The notes below the pieces were generated by a model, which was not told where the DNA came from, made no database searches, and saw nothing but the letters and a program-made list of their open reading frames with translations. A program made the position numbers and the translations under genes. 41,169 nt of DNA from Candidatus Methylaffinis lahnbergensis (lineage in GTDB: Bacteria > Pseudomonadota > Alphaproteobacteria > Rhizobiales > Beijerinckiaceae): positions 1 to 41,169 of the forward strand of contig PEFW01000024.1 of NCBI GenBank assembly GCA_002890675.1, in the 5' to 3' direction. The stretch's first letter is position 1, and each line of letters opens with the position of its first letter. Positions 34,425 through 41,169 of this stretch are shown here, piece after piece.

Positions 34425-35366
34425 GTGCAACACTCGATCGTCTTTCTCGACCGTTCGACCCTCGAGGCCAATCTGCGAACGCCGAAGTTTCCGCATAGCT
34501 ACCAGGAATATGCGGTGACCGGGCCGAGCGAGATCGTCGATCGCCTTCGCGATGCGACAATCGCCATCATCAACAAGGTGCCCATGCGCGAAGCGACTCT
34601 CGCGCGGCTTCCCAATCTCAAATTGATCGCGGTCGCCGCCACCGGCACGGATGTCGTGGACAAAGCCTACTGCAAGACACACGGCATTATCGTCTCGAAC
34701 ATCCGCAATTATGCCTTCAACACAGTGCCGGAACACGTCTTCGCGCTGGCCTTCGCGCTTCGCCGTAATCTCATGGCTTACCGCGACGATGTGCGCGCCG
34801 GGCGCTGGCAGGAATGCGACCAATTCTGTTTCTTCGACCATCCCATCCGCGACATGACCGGCTCGACGCTCGGCATCGTCGGCTATGGCGCGATCGGCAA
34901 GGCGGTGGGCCGGATCGCTGAGGCCTTTGGCCAGAAGGTTTTGGCTTACGACATCCTCCCGCAGCCTGGCCTGACCGGTTTCGAAACCTTGCTGCGCGAG
35001 AGCGACATTATTACTTTGCATTTGCCGTTGACGCCCGAGACCAAAAACATAATCGGCGCGCGTGAATTGCGGCTGATGAAGAAGGACAGCATTTTGATCA
35101 ATACCGGCCGCGGCGGCCTCGTCGACGAGGAAGCCTTGGCCGATGCGCTGACCAACAAAATCATTGGCGGCGCGGGCTTCGACGTGCTGACCGTCGAGCC
35201 CCCGAAGCAGGGCAATATTCTGCTCGATTTGCGGCTGCCGAATTTCATCGTCACCCCGCATGTCGCCTGGGCGAGCCGCGAGGCCATGCAGATTCTCGCC
35301 GACCAGCTCATCGACAACATAGACGCCTTCGCGGCGGGGAAGCCGCGAAACGTGGTGGAACCCTGA
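34425..35366 (+). CDS. hprA: Hydroxypyruvate reductase (NAD-dependent glycerate dehydrogenase)
   Basis: It reduces hydroxypyruvate to D-glycerate. The 313-aa D-2-hydroxyacid dehydrogenase begins [17 protein letters not shown] and has [17 protein letters not shown] near 75, the NAD motif [16 protein letters not shown] near 150, catalytic Arg in [14 protein letters not shown], Glu in the following helix, and catalytic His in [21 protein letters not shown]. The GTG at 34425 is preferred: homologues begin at KVVFLDR-type sequence and AAAGAAAGAT lies just upstream. The ATG at 34374 would add 17 unconvincing residues. ftfL follows 23 bases after the stop. Confidence 0.93.
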   Translation: MQHSIVFLDRSTLEANLRTPKFPHSYQEYAVTGPSEIVDRLRDATIAIINKVPMREATLARLPNLKLIAVAATGTDVVDKAYCKTHGIIVSNIRNYAFNTVPEHVFALAFALRRNLMAYRDDVRAGRWQECDQFCFFDHPIRDMTGSTLGIVGYGAIGKAVGRIAEAFGQKVLAYDILPQPGLTGFETLLRESDIITLHLPLTPETKNIIGARELRLMKKDSILINTGRGGLVDEEALADALTNKIIGGAGFDVLTVEPPKQGNILLDLRLPNFIVTPHVAWASREAMQILADQLIDNIDAFAAGKPRNVVEP

Positions 35367-35389
35367 GCCCGGCTTCGAGTGGAGGGACC

Positions 35390-37066
35390 ATGCCGTCGGA
35401 CATCGAAATTGCTCAACGAGCCCACATGCGCCGCATCAGCGAAGTGGCGCGGGAAAAGCTCGGTATCGGGGAGGCGCACCTTGAGCCCTTTGGCTATTAC
35501 AAAGCCAAGATATCGTTGGATTATATTGATAGCCTCAAGGACCGGCCAGACGGCAAGATGATTCTTGTGACGGCGATCAGCCCGACACCGGCCGGGGAGG
35601 GCAAGACCACCACCACGGTCGGCCTCGGCGATGCGCTGAACCGGATCGGCAAGAAGGCTTCTATTTGTCTGCGCGAGCCCTCGCTCGGGCCGGTTTTCGG
35701 CATGAAAGGCGGCGCAGCCGGCGGCGGTTATGCGCAGGTTGTGCCGATGGAAGACATCAACCTGCATTTTACCGGCGACTTCGGTGCGATCGGTCTTGCT
35801 CACAATCTTCTCGCCGCGATGATCGACAATCATATCCACCACGGCAATGAACTCGCCTTCGATGTGCGGCGCATCGCGTGGAAGCGGGTGGTCGATATGA
35901 ACGACCGCGCGCTGCGGCAAATCACGGTTGGGTTGGGCGGGGTTGCGAACGGATATCCGCGCGAAGACGGATTCGATATCGTGGTCGCCTCCGAAATCAT
36001 GGCGATCTTCTGTCTTGCCACCTCGATCAAGGATTTGAAGGACCGGCTGGGAAAGATCGTGGTCGGATATACGCGAGACCAAAAGCCTCTTCATGCGGCC
36101 GATTTGAACGCGCATGGCGCCATGGCCGTGCTTTTGAAAGGCGCGCTTAGGCCGAACCTCGTGCAAACGCTCGAAAACAACCCGGCCTTCATTCATGGCG
36201 GGCCTTTCGCCAATATCGCACACGGCTGCAATTCCGTCCTCGCCACCAAGACCGCGCTGAAATTGTCCGACTATGTGGTGACCGAGGCGGGATTTGGCGC
36301 CGATCTCGGCGCCGAGAAATTCATCGATATCAAATGCCGCAAGTCCGGCCTTCGTCCGCGGGCGGTGGTGATCGTCGCGACCATCCGCGCTCTCAAATAT
36401 CACGGCGGCGCGGATCTCAAGGACCTCGATACGGAAAACCTCGATGCGTTGACAAAAGGCGTCGCCAATTTGGAACGCCACGTCAACAACATCCGCAACC
36501 ATTTCGGGCTTCCTTGCATCGTCGCGATCAATCATTTCAGCTTCGACACAGACGTCGAGATTGCGCTTTTGAAAGGAAAAATGGCGCATCATGAAACCCC
36601 GATCGTGGTGTGCCGGCATTGGGCCGAAGGCGGCAAGGGCGCCGAGGAACTGGCTCGCACGGTTGTCGATATGGTCGACAAAGCGCCGGTCGCCTTTCAA
36701 TTCGTTTATGAGGACGAATCCCCGCTATGGGACAAGGTGAAGGCGGTCGCCACCAAGCTTTATGGCGCGAGCGAGGTGACCGCCGATTCGAAAATTCGCG
36801 GGCAAATCAAAAAGCTGCAAGACAGCGGCTACGGCCACTATCCGGTCTGTATCGCGAAGACCCAATATTCGTTCTCGACAGACGCAACGCGGCGGGGCGC
36901 GCCGTCTAACCATGAGATCAATATCCGCGAAGTCCGGCTCGCCGCCGGCGCGGAGTTCGTCGTCATGGTGTGCGGCGAGATCATGACCATGCCGGGCTTG
37001 CCCAAGGTGCCGGCGGCGACCAATATCGATCTCGATGACAGTGGCAAGGTCACCGGATTGTTTTAG
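35390..37066 (+). CDS. ftfL: Formate-tetrahydrofolate ligase
   Basis: It makes 10-formyl-tetrahydrofolate from formate, THF and ATP, feeding C1 units from formate into the serine cycle. The 558-aa enzyme has the nucleotide-binding TPAGEGKTT at residues 66-74, [42 protein letters not shown] near 95-140, [45 protein letters not shown] near 240-285, and a C-terminus with [36 protein letters not shown] precedes the ATG. It ends the rightward group; the convergent HAD gene ends 26 bases away. Confidence 0.95.
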   Translation: MPSDIEIAQRAHMRRISEVAREKLGIGEAHLEPFGYYKAKISLDYIDSLKDRPDGKMILVTAISPTPAGEGKTTTTVGLGDALNRIGKKASICLREPSLGPVFGMKGGAAGGGYAQVVPMEDINLHFTGDFGAIGLAHNLLAAMIDNHIHHGNELAFDVRRIAWKRVVDMNDRALRQITVGLGGVANGYPREDGFDIVVASEIMAIFCLATSIKDLKDRLGKIVVGYTRDQKPLHAADLNAHGAMAVLLKGALRPNLVQTLENNPAFIHGGPFANIAHGCNSVLATKTALKLSDYVVTEAGFGADLGAEKFIDIKCRKSGLRPRAVVIVATIRALKYHGGADLKDLDTENLDALTKGVANLERHVNNIRNHFGLPCIVAINHFSFDTDVEIALLKGKMAHHETPIVVCRHWAEGGKGAEELARTVVDMVDKAPVAFQFVYEDESPLWDKVKAVATKLYGASEVTADSKIRGQIKKLQDSGYGHYPVCIAKTQYSFSTDATRRGAPSNHEINIREVRLAAGAEFVVMVCGEIMTMPGLPKVPAATNIDLDDSGKVTGLF

Positions 37067-37092
37067 CAACCGCACCGTGCAAACGGAAATTG

Positions 37093-37911
37093 TTATCCCA
37101 TTTCGACGGACCGGTTGATGACTTGGGCGGGATCGGTCGGCGCCTCGGCGCAGAATTGTTGCTGCTTGGAGAGCCATGCCTCCAAGCCGTCGATATCGAC
37201 ATAATCCCGATCGAAGCGCAGGCCGCTGATCTGACGGCAGGGACGATCCGGCTCGCCGAGGTCGGAGAGAACGCTCGTCGCAAGGGTGAAATCATCGCCT
37301 TTCAAATAATAGCTTGGCGCCGCGAGGACGGGCAAACCAGCGGCCCGTGCCGCCTTTACGCCATTTTCGGAGTCCTCGATGGCGACACAAGAGCCAGGGC
37401 CGCACCCCAGCGTGTCAAGAGCGAAGCGATAGATGTCGGGCGCGGGTTTCTTGTGTGCCACGACATCCCCCGCGGCGATCACCGCAAACCAGGAGAGTCC
37501 TTCTTCGCCAAACATCGCGCGGAGTTCCACATTGACGCTCTCCCGCAGCGACGTCGTGGCGATGGCGAGCCGCACGCCCCGTGCATGGGCCTCCGTGATT
37601 AGGCGGCGAACACCCGGTCTCGCCGGCACGGCGCCGGACTTTACAAGCGCGGCGTAGCGGGCCGACGTCTCCTCGTAGATCTCGGCGAAGCGGGCAAGGA
37701 CCATCTCGCTGCCGCGCGGTTTCCAAGCATCGACATAATGCTGAAGACGCTCCTTGCCGCCGGTCACCTGGAGGAGTTCGCGATAAAGCTCCTTGCCCCA
37801 GCTCCAATCGAGCCCGAAGGCGGCGAAAGCTTCGTTGAAAGACTGTCTATGCGCCTCTTCAGTTTCGGCGAGCGTCCCGTCGACGTCGAATATCAAGGCT
37901 TCAAGCGGCAT
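37093..37911 (-). CDS. cbbY: CbbY-like HAD phosphatase
   Basis: The 272-aa HAD enzyme has motif [16 protein letters not shown] (Asp9, Asp11), ATTSLRESV for motif [15 protein letters not shown] for motif III, and [23 protein letters not shown] for motif IV. CbbY removes xylulose-1,5-bisphosphate, a RuBisCO inhibitor, in Calvin-cycle organisms (family knowledge). The ATG at 37911 overlaps the rpe stop region by 11 bases, so they are co-translated. Its retention without RuBisCO genes nearby is noteworthy. The frame is open to 38094, but the extension is an rpe shadow. Confidence 0.88.
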   Translation of the reverse strand: MPLEALIFDVDGTLAETEEAHRQSFNEAFAAFGLDWSWGKELYRELLQVTGGKERLQHYVDAWKPRGSEMVLARFAEIYEETSARYAALVKSGAVPARPGVRRLITEAHARGVRLAIATTSLRESVNVELRAMFGEEGLSWFAVIAAGDVVAHKKPAPDIYRFALDTLGCGPGSCVAIEDSENGVKAARAAGLPVLAAPSYYLKGDDFTLATSVLSDLGEPDRPCRQISGLRFDRDYVDIDGLEAWLSKQQQFCAEAPTDPAQVINRSVEMG

Positions 37912-38584
37912 CGCGGCGTCGCATTCTGGCGGCTGTCGTTCGTATTGCCGCAATATTCGCCGCATAATGCTCTGGACCTCCCTTGAAGATGGCGGTGCCC
38001 GCGACAAAAGTGTCCGCACCCGCAGCAGCGGCGAGGCCCGCGGTTTCCGGATTGATCCCGCCATCGACCGCGATTCGGATCGCACGTGGAGCAATCATCG
38101 CCTTCAGTTCCACGATCTTTTCCATCGCCGAGGCAATGAAAGTCTGCCCGCCAAAGCCAGGGTTGACCGACATGACCAGCACCAGATCGACGAGATCGAG
38201 GACATTCTGCACGCTCGAGGCCGGGGTCGCCGGGTTCAACACGACGCCGGCTTTTTTGCCAAGCTCGCGGATCGTCTGCAGCGAACGATGAAGATGCGGC
38301 CCGGCCTCGACATGGATCAAGATCGAATCCGCCCCGGCCTCCGCGAAGGCGGCAAGATAGGGATCGCAAGGCGCGATCATGAGATGCACGTCGAAAGGGA
38401 TTTTCGCGTGCGGGCGCAAGGCACGCACCATCAGTGGGCCGATCGTGATGTTCGGCACGAAATGGCCGTCCATGACGTCGATATGAATCCAGTCGGCGCC
38501 AGCGCCGGCAATCGCCCGGATTTCCTCGCCGAGTCTCGCGAAATCGGCGGAAAGTATCGAGGGCGCTATGACGAGAGGCGTCAT
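37901..38584 (-). CDS. rpe: Ribulose-phosphate 3-epimerase
   Basis: It interconverts ribulose-5-phosphate and xylulose-5-phosphate in the pentose phosphate and Calvin pathways. The 227-aa TIM barrel shows [17 protein letters not shown] at the start, [19 protein letters not shown] near 33 (metal-binding His and Asp), FDVHLMI near 64, [13 protein letters not shown] near 140, and [30 protein letters not shown] near 172. It belongs to the fbp-prk-(fba)-rpe-cbbY array and overlaps cbbY. Confidence 0.95.
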   Translation of the reverse strand: MTPLVIAPSILSADFARLGEEIRAIAGAGADWIHIDVMDGHFVPNITIGPLMVRALRPHAKIPFDVHLMIAPCDPYLAAFAEAGADSILIHVEAGPHLHRSLQTIRELGKKAGVVLNPATPASSVQNVLDLVDLVLVMSVNPGFGGQTFIASAMEKIVELKAMIAPRAIRIAVDGGINPETAGLAAAAGADTFVAGTAIFKGGPEHYAANIAAIRTTAARMRRRDAA

Positions 38585-38654
38585 TTAAACCGAACCTCCA
38601 TCCGCCGGATCCAAGCCGAAGGCGCGGTCAGCCAGCAAGTAGGCGCGTCGATTG

Positions 38655-38897
38655 TCATAGGCTTCTTATACAATGTAGCCCCGAGTAGCGGCCGCGCCGC
38701 GTTGCCGCCTCCGGATCGTTGCCGCGCAAGCTCATCAAAAATCTCCGGTCTATTCCGCGGCGGTGCGCCGCAGCGGTGGCGGCAGCCGCCTCCATAATCG
38801 CCAAGCCTTGCTCCATGTTGTTGATATTAAAAGCCGGGACACCATAGCCATGCTCGGCCGCTTGGTCGAGCAGCTGCGGAAGTGTAATACGGGCCAT
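38655..38897 (-). pseudogene. Truncated class II fructose-1,6-bisphosphate aldolase
   Basis: The first roughly 41 residues ([25 protein letters not shown] and then [16 protein letters not shown]) match Calvin-type class II aldolase CbbA. The sequence then changes to unrelated Arg-rich residues and ends at 80 aa instead of about 350, so all zinc ligands and the catalytic residues are absent. A GGAG lies a few bases before the ATG. It sits between prk and rpe, where cbbA is expected in related Calvin operons, and marks a deletion. Confidence 0.82.
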
Positions 38898-39075
38898 GGG
38901 TTGTTCTCCGTCACTGAATGCGGCTGGGTGTCTTGAGGATAGCCTAGTCAAGGCCTCCCGGCCAGCCGAGATCAACTTTCGCTGGCCACGCATAATTCAC
39001 ACCGGAGACCGTCCTCATCAAGCCATGAGCGGAGCGATAATGCCGCGTGGCGCGTATATTCATGTATCGGTTGCC

Positions 39076-39951
39076 TCAGAACGCACGCCGCCGCCGCTCG
39101 ACGAGCTGAAGGACGAAGGGCGTTAAAATCAGCTGCATCGCAAGATCGAGCTTGGCACCAGGAATAACAATCGAATTGGCCCGCGACATGAAACTGTCAT
39201 GGATCATCGAATGCAAATAGGCAAAATCGATGCCGCGCGGCGTGGCGAAACGGATGATCACCATCGATTCGTCGGCGGTCGGGATCCAGCGCGCGGCAAA
39301 AGGATTCGAGGTATCGACGGTCGGCACCCGCTGGAAATTAATGTCCGTTTTGGTGAACTGCGGACAAATGTAATGAACATAATCGGGCATCCGCCGCAAC
39401 ATTATGTCCATCACCGCTTCCGTCGAATAGCCGCGCGCGGAGCAGTCGCGGCGGATCTTTTGAATCCATTCGAGGTTGATAACTGGCACGACGCCGATCT
39501 TCAGGTCGGGATATTGCGAAATATTCACTTCGTCCGTTTTGACCGCGCCATGCAGCCCTTCATAGAAGAGAAGATCGCTTCGCGGGGGCAAAGCCTCCCA
39601 ACCGGTGAAGGTTCCGGGCGCGCAGCCGTAGAACGCGGCCTCTTCGTCGTCATGAACATAATGCCGGGTCTTGCCAGTGCCGGATTCATGATAGCTGCGA
39701 AACACGGCTTCGAGCTCCGCCAAAAGGTTGGCGTTGGGGCCGAAATGGCTGAAATGGCGGTTGCCTTTCGCCTCCTCCTCGGCCATTACGGTCTGCATTC
39801 CGTCGCGATCATAACGATGGAACGCATCGCCCTCGATATAGGCTGCCGCGATCTGCTCGCGGCGGAAAATCTGTTCGAAGGTGCGCCTGACGGATGTCGT
39901 TCCGGACCCGGACGAACCGGTCACCGAAATAATCGGATATTTCGCGGACAC
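39076..39951 (-). CDS. prkB: Phosphoribulokinase
   Basis: It phosphorylates ribulose-5-phosphate to ribulose-1,5-bisphosphate. The 291-aa proteobacterial-type PRK begins SAKYPIISVTGSSGSGTTSVRR with the P-loop at about residues 11-18. YIEGDAFHRYDRDGM is near 43, GNRHFSHFGPNANLLAELE near 66, and LLFYEGLHGAVKTDEV near 125 (Walker B). The start is GTG 39951 with AGAGG upstream; the frame open to 40224 is an fbp shadow. In Methylobacterium, PRK is needed for methylotrophy because its product signals to the regulator QscR (established knowledge as I recall it), so it may be kept for that purpose. It follows fbp by 31 bases. Confidence 0.93.
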   Translation of the reverse strand: MSAKYPIISVTGSSGSGTTSVRRTFEQIFRREQIAAAYIEGDAFHRYDRDGMQTVMAEEEAKGNRHFSHFGPNANLLAELEAVFRSYHESGTGKTRHYVHDDEEAAFYGCAPGTFTGWEALPPRSDLLFYEGLHGAVKTDEVNISQYPDLKIGVVPVINLEWIQKIRRDCSARGYSTEAVMDIMLRRMPDYVHYICPQFTKTDINFQRVPTVDTSNPFAARWIPTADESMVIIRFATPRGIDFAYLHSMIHDSFMSRANSIVIPGAKLDLAMQLILTPFVLQLVERRRRAF

Positions 39952-39982
39952 GTCAGCCTCTTCTTTTTGAGCTTGTTCTTTT

Positions 39983-41032
39983 CTAAAGACGCATGAGGCC
40001 GCGCTTGCCAAAGAGAGGCGCGCGCGCGGAAAATTGCGGATCGCTGTGATAGCGGGCGACGAGCCCAACCGGCCCCGCAGAGCCAAAGACGAACGGCACC
40101 CGAGCGTGGATGGCGGAGGGGACAATGTCGAGAATAGGGTGCAAACTGTCGGTCGCGATCCCCGCCGCCCGTTCCACGATGAGGGCGATCGGATTGGCCT
40201 CGTAAAGGAGCCGCAGCCGTCCATTGTTATAACCGGCCCGCTGATCGCCAGGATAAAGGAAAATCCCGCCGCGCAGCAAAATCCGGTAGGTGTCGGCGAC
40301 GAGCGAGCCCGTCCAGCGCATAGTGTGGTCGCGTTTCAGCGGCCCTTCGGCGCCCTGCTCGCAATCGTCGATGAAGGCCCGCACCGGAGCCTCCCAATGC
40401 CGGTAGTTGGAGGTGTTGACGGCGTATTCGGCGCTTTCCCGGTCGATAACCGGAGCGGATACCGCTTGGTAGAACCGGCCGGCGCGGCGGTCCAGGGTGA
40501 AGATTTGGGTTAGACCGCTCCCCAAAGCGAATACGATCGATGTCTGCGGCCCATAAATGACAAAACCGGCGGCAATCTGCATCCGCCCAGGTTGCAGGAA
40601 ATGATCCTCGGCGCCGTTCGCCGTGGCGAGCACTGGGAGAACCGAAAATATCGTTCCGATCGAGACATTGGCATCGATATTCGAGGAGCCGTCGAGCGGA
40701 TCCATCGCAACCGCAAGCGGGCCCGCGGAATCGAGAACCAATGGCTCGCTCATTTCCTCGGAGACAATCGCCGCAACCGGAGCCTGCCTGAACGCGCCGA
40801 CGAACATATCGTTGGCGAGAACGTCGAGTTCCTTCTGAACATCGCCGTCCGTGTTCGTGCTGCCGCGGCTTGCACCTAGCCGGCCGTATAAGCGGCCAAG
40901 ACCGATGAGGCCGGACATTTCGATTGCCGCCGCCGCGATGGCGCGAAGAACCCTCGACGCGGCGCCTAAGCGCGCGTCCAGAGCCACGGTTTGATCGAGA
41001 TAGGCGTCGAAGCTCCCGGCAATCTGCGGCAT
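39983..41032 (-). CDS. fbp: Class I fructose-1,6-bisphosphatase
   Basis: It hydrolyses fructose-1,6-bisphosphate (and sedoheptulose-1,7-bisphosphate in Calvin-type enzymes). The 349-aa product shows STNTDGDVQKELDVLANDMF near residue 58, VSEEMSEPLVL near 90 with metal-binding Glu, VAMDPLDGSSNIDANVSIGTIFSV near 108, SNYRHWEAPVRAFI near 205, and GGIFLYPGDQR near 257. The start is ATG 41032 (AAGGCTCGCC ahead of it), 129 bases inside a longer open frame. It is the first gene of the leftward array, and bases 41033-41169 hold its leader; no upstream regulator is visible before the window ends. Confidence 0.93.
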   Translation of the reverse strand: MPQIAGSFDAYLDQTVALDARLGAASRVLRAIAAAAIEMSGLIGLGRLYGRLGASRGSTNTDGDVQKELDVLANDMFVGAFRQAPVAAIVSEEMSEPLVLDSAGPLAVAMDPLDGSSNIDANVSIGTIFSVLPVLATANGAEDHFLQPGRMQIAAGFVIYGPQTSIVFALGSGLTQIFTLDRRAGRFYQAVSAPVIDRESAEYAVNTSNYRHWEAPVRAFIDDCEQGAEGPLKRDHTMRWTGSLVADTYRILLRGGIFLYPGDQRAGYNNGRLRLLYEANPIALIVERAAGIATDSLHPILDIVPSAIHARVPFVFGSAGPVGLVARYHSDPQFSARAPLFGKRGLMRL

Positions 41033-41169
41033 GGCGAGCCTTATCGCTCTTGTTTGACTCGCAATGTGGCGCAAAGCCGCCGGAAATAAAAGCGAATAAT
41101 ATTGAGATTGGACCGAGGAAAATTTAATGTCAGCCCCATGTGCCGTCCGGCCCGGTGCCATTTGGACCC

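Noticed and set aside
34946..36700. 584-codon minus-strand open frame
   Set aside because: Antisense to hprA and ftfL, both certain by motif; no recognisable domain on the minus strand.
1..41169. CRISPR arrays
   Set aside because: The only tandem repeat found is the two-unit 68-bp array, which has no spacers and no adjacent cas genes.

Overview
The window looks like chromosomal DNA of a GC-rich serine-cycle methylotroph in the Hyphomicrobiales (Rhizobiales), most likely of the Beijerinckiaceae/Methylocella-Methylocapsa type. The evidence is a nearly contiguous serine cycle (malyl-CoA lyase, PEP carboxylase, malate thiokinase, glycerate 2-kinase, serine-glyoxylate aminotransferase, hydroxypyruvate reductase, formate-THF ligase) beside Calvin-cycle type genes. 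Typical alphaproteobacterial housekeeping blocks also occur (ctaB/thrC/M16/rimJ, argB/HAD/dapD, chorismate mutase/hisC/tyrA). The genus is an inference.

Layout. 1-2250: degraded DNA with gene remnants and a frameshifted, truncated IS630-family transposase. 2253-4779: EipB-like envelope protein, 3-hydroxyisobutyryl-CoA hydrolase-like enzyme, small membrane protein. 4843-10320 (minus strand): ctaB, an MBL hydrolase, a 68-bp tandem repeat, a CoxF-like remnant, thrC, M16 peptidase, GNAT; this looks like a cox-region operon that has lost its middle. 10827-13759: LTXXQ periplasmic protein, phosphopantetheinyl transferase, Tat-exported 5'-nucleotidase. 13897-17407: argB, HAD nucleotidase, dapD, interrupted between the last two by a roughly 0.9-kb inverted-repeat-bounded insert carrying a winged-helix/TIR gene in two frames. 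17536-18952: SDR, RidA and a truncated nitronate monooxygenase. 18984-21933: aromatic amino acid genes. 21967-23019: DUF2125 protein. 23095-23134: a long palindrome centred on a parS-like site. 23319-24667: overlapping TIR-like and caspase-like genes, a probable immune module of Thoeris type. 24918-37066: serine cycle, with mtkA-mtkB-ppc-mcl leftward and gck-sga-hprA-ftfL rightward from a shared 423-bp intergenic region. 37093-41032 (minus strand): fbp, prk, a truncated fba, rpe, cbbY; a Calvin operon lacking tkt and RuBisCO within the window.

How it works together. Serine-cycle genes carry C1 units from formate (FtfL) through hydroxypyruvate, glycerate and PEP to malate and malyl-CoA, which is cleaved to glyoxylate and acetyl-CoA. 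The mtdA, fch, glyA and mdh genes needed to complete it are not in this window. The accessory material (TIR element, SDR cassette, TIR/caspase pair, IS remnant) sits between otherwise conserved housekeeping genes. The most striking signals are the TIR/caspase module, the small transposon-like element carrying a TIR gene, and the parS-like palindrome next to the TIR/caspase module.
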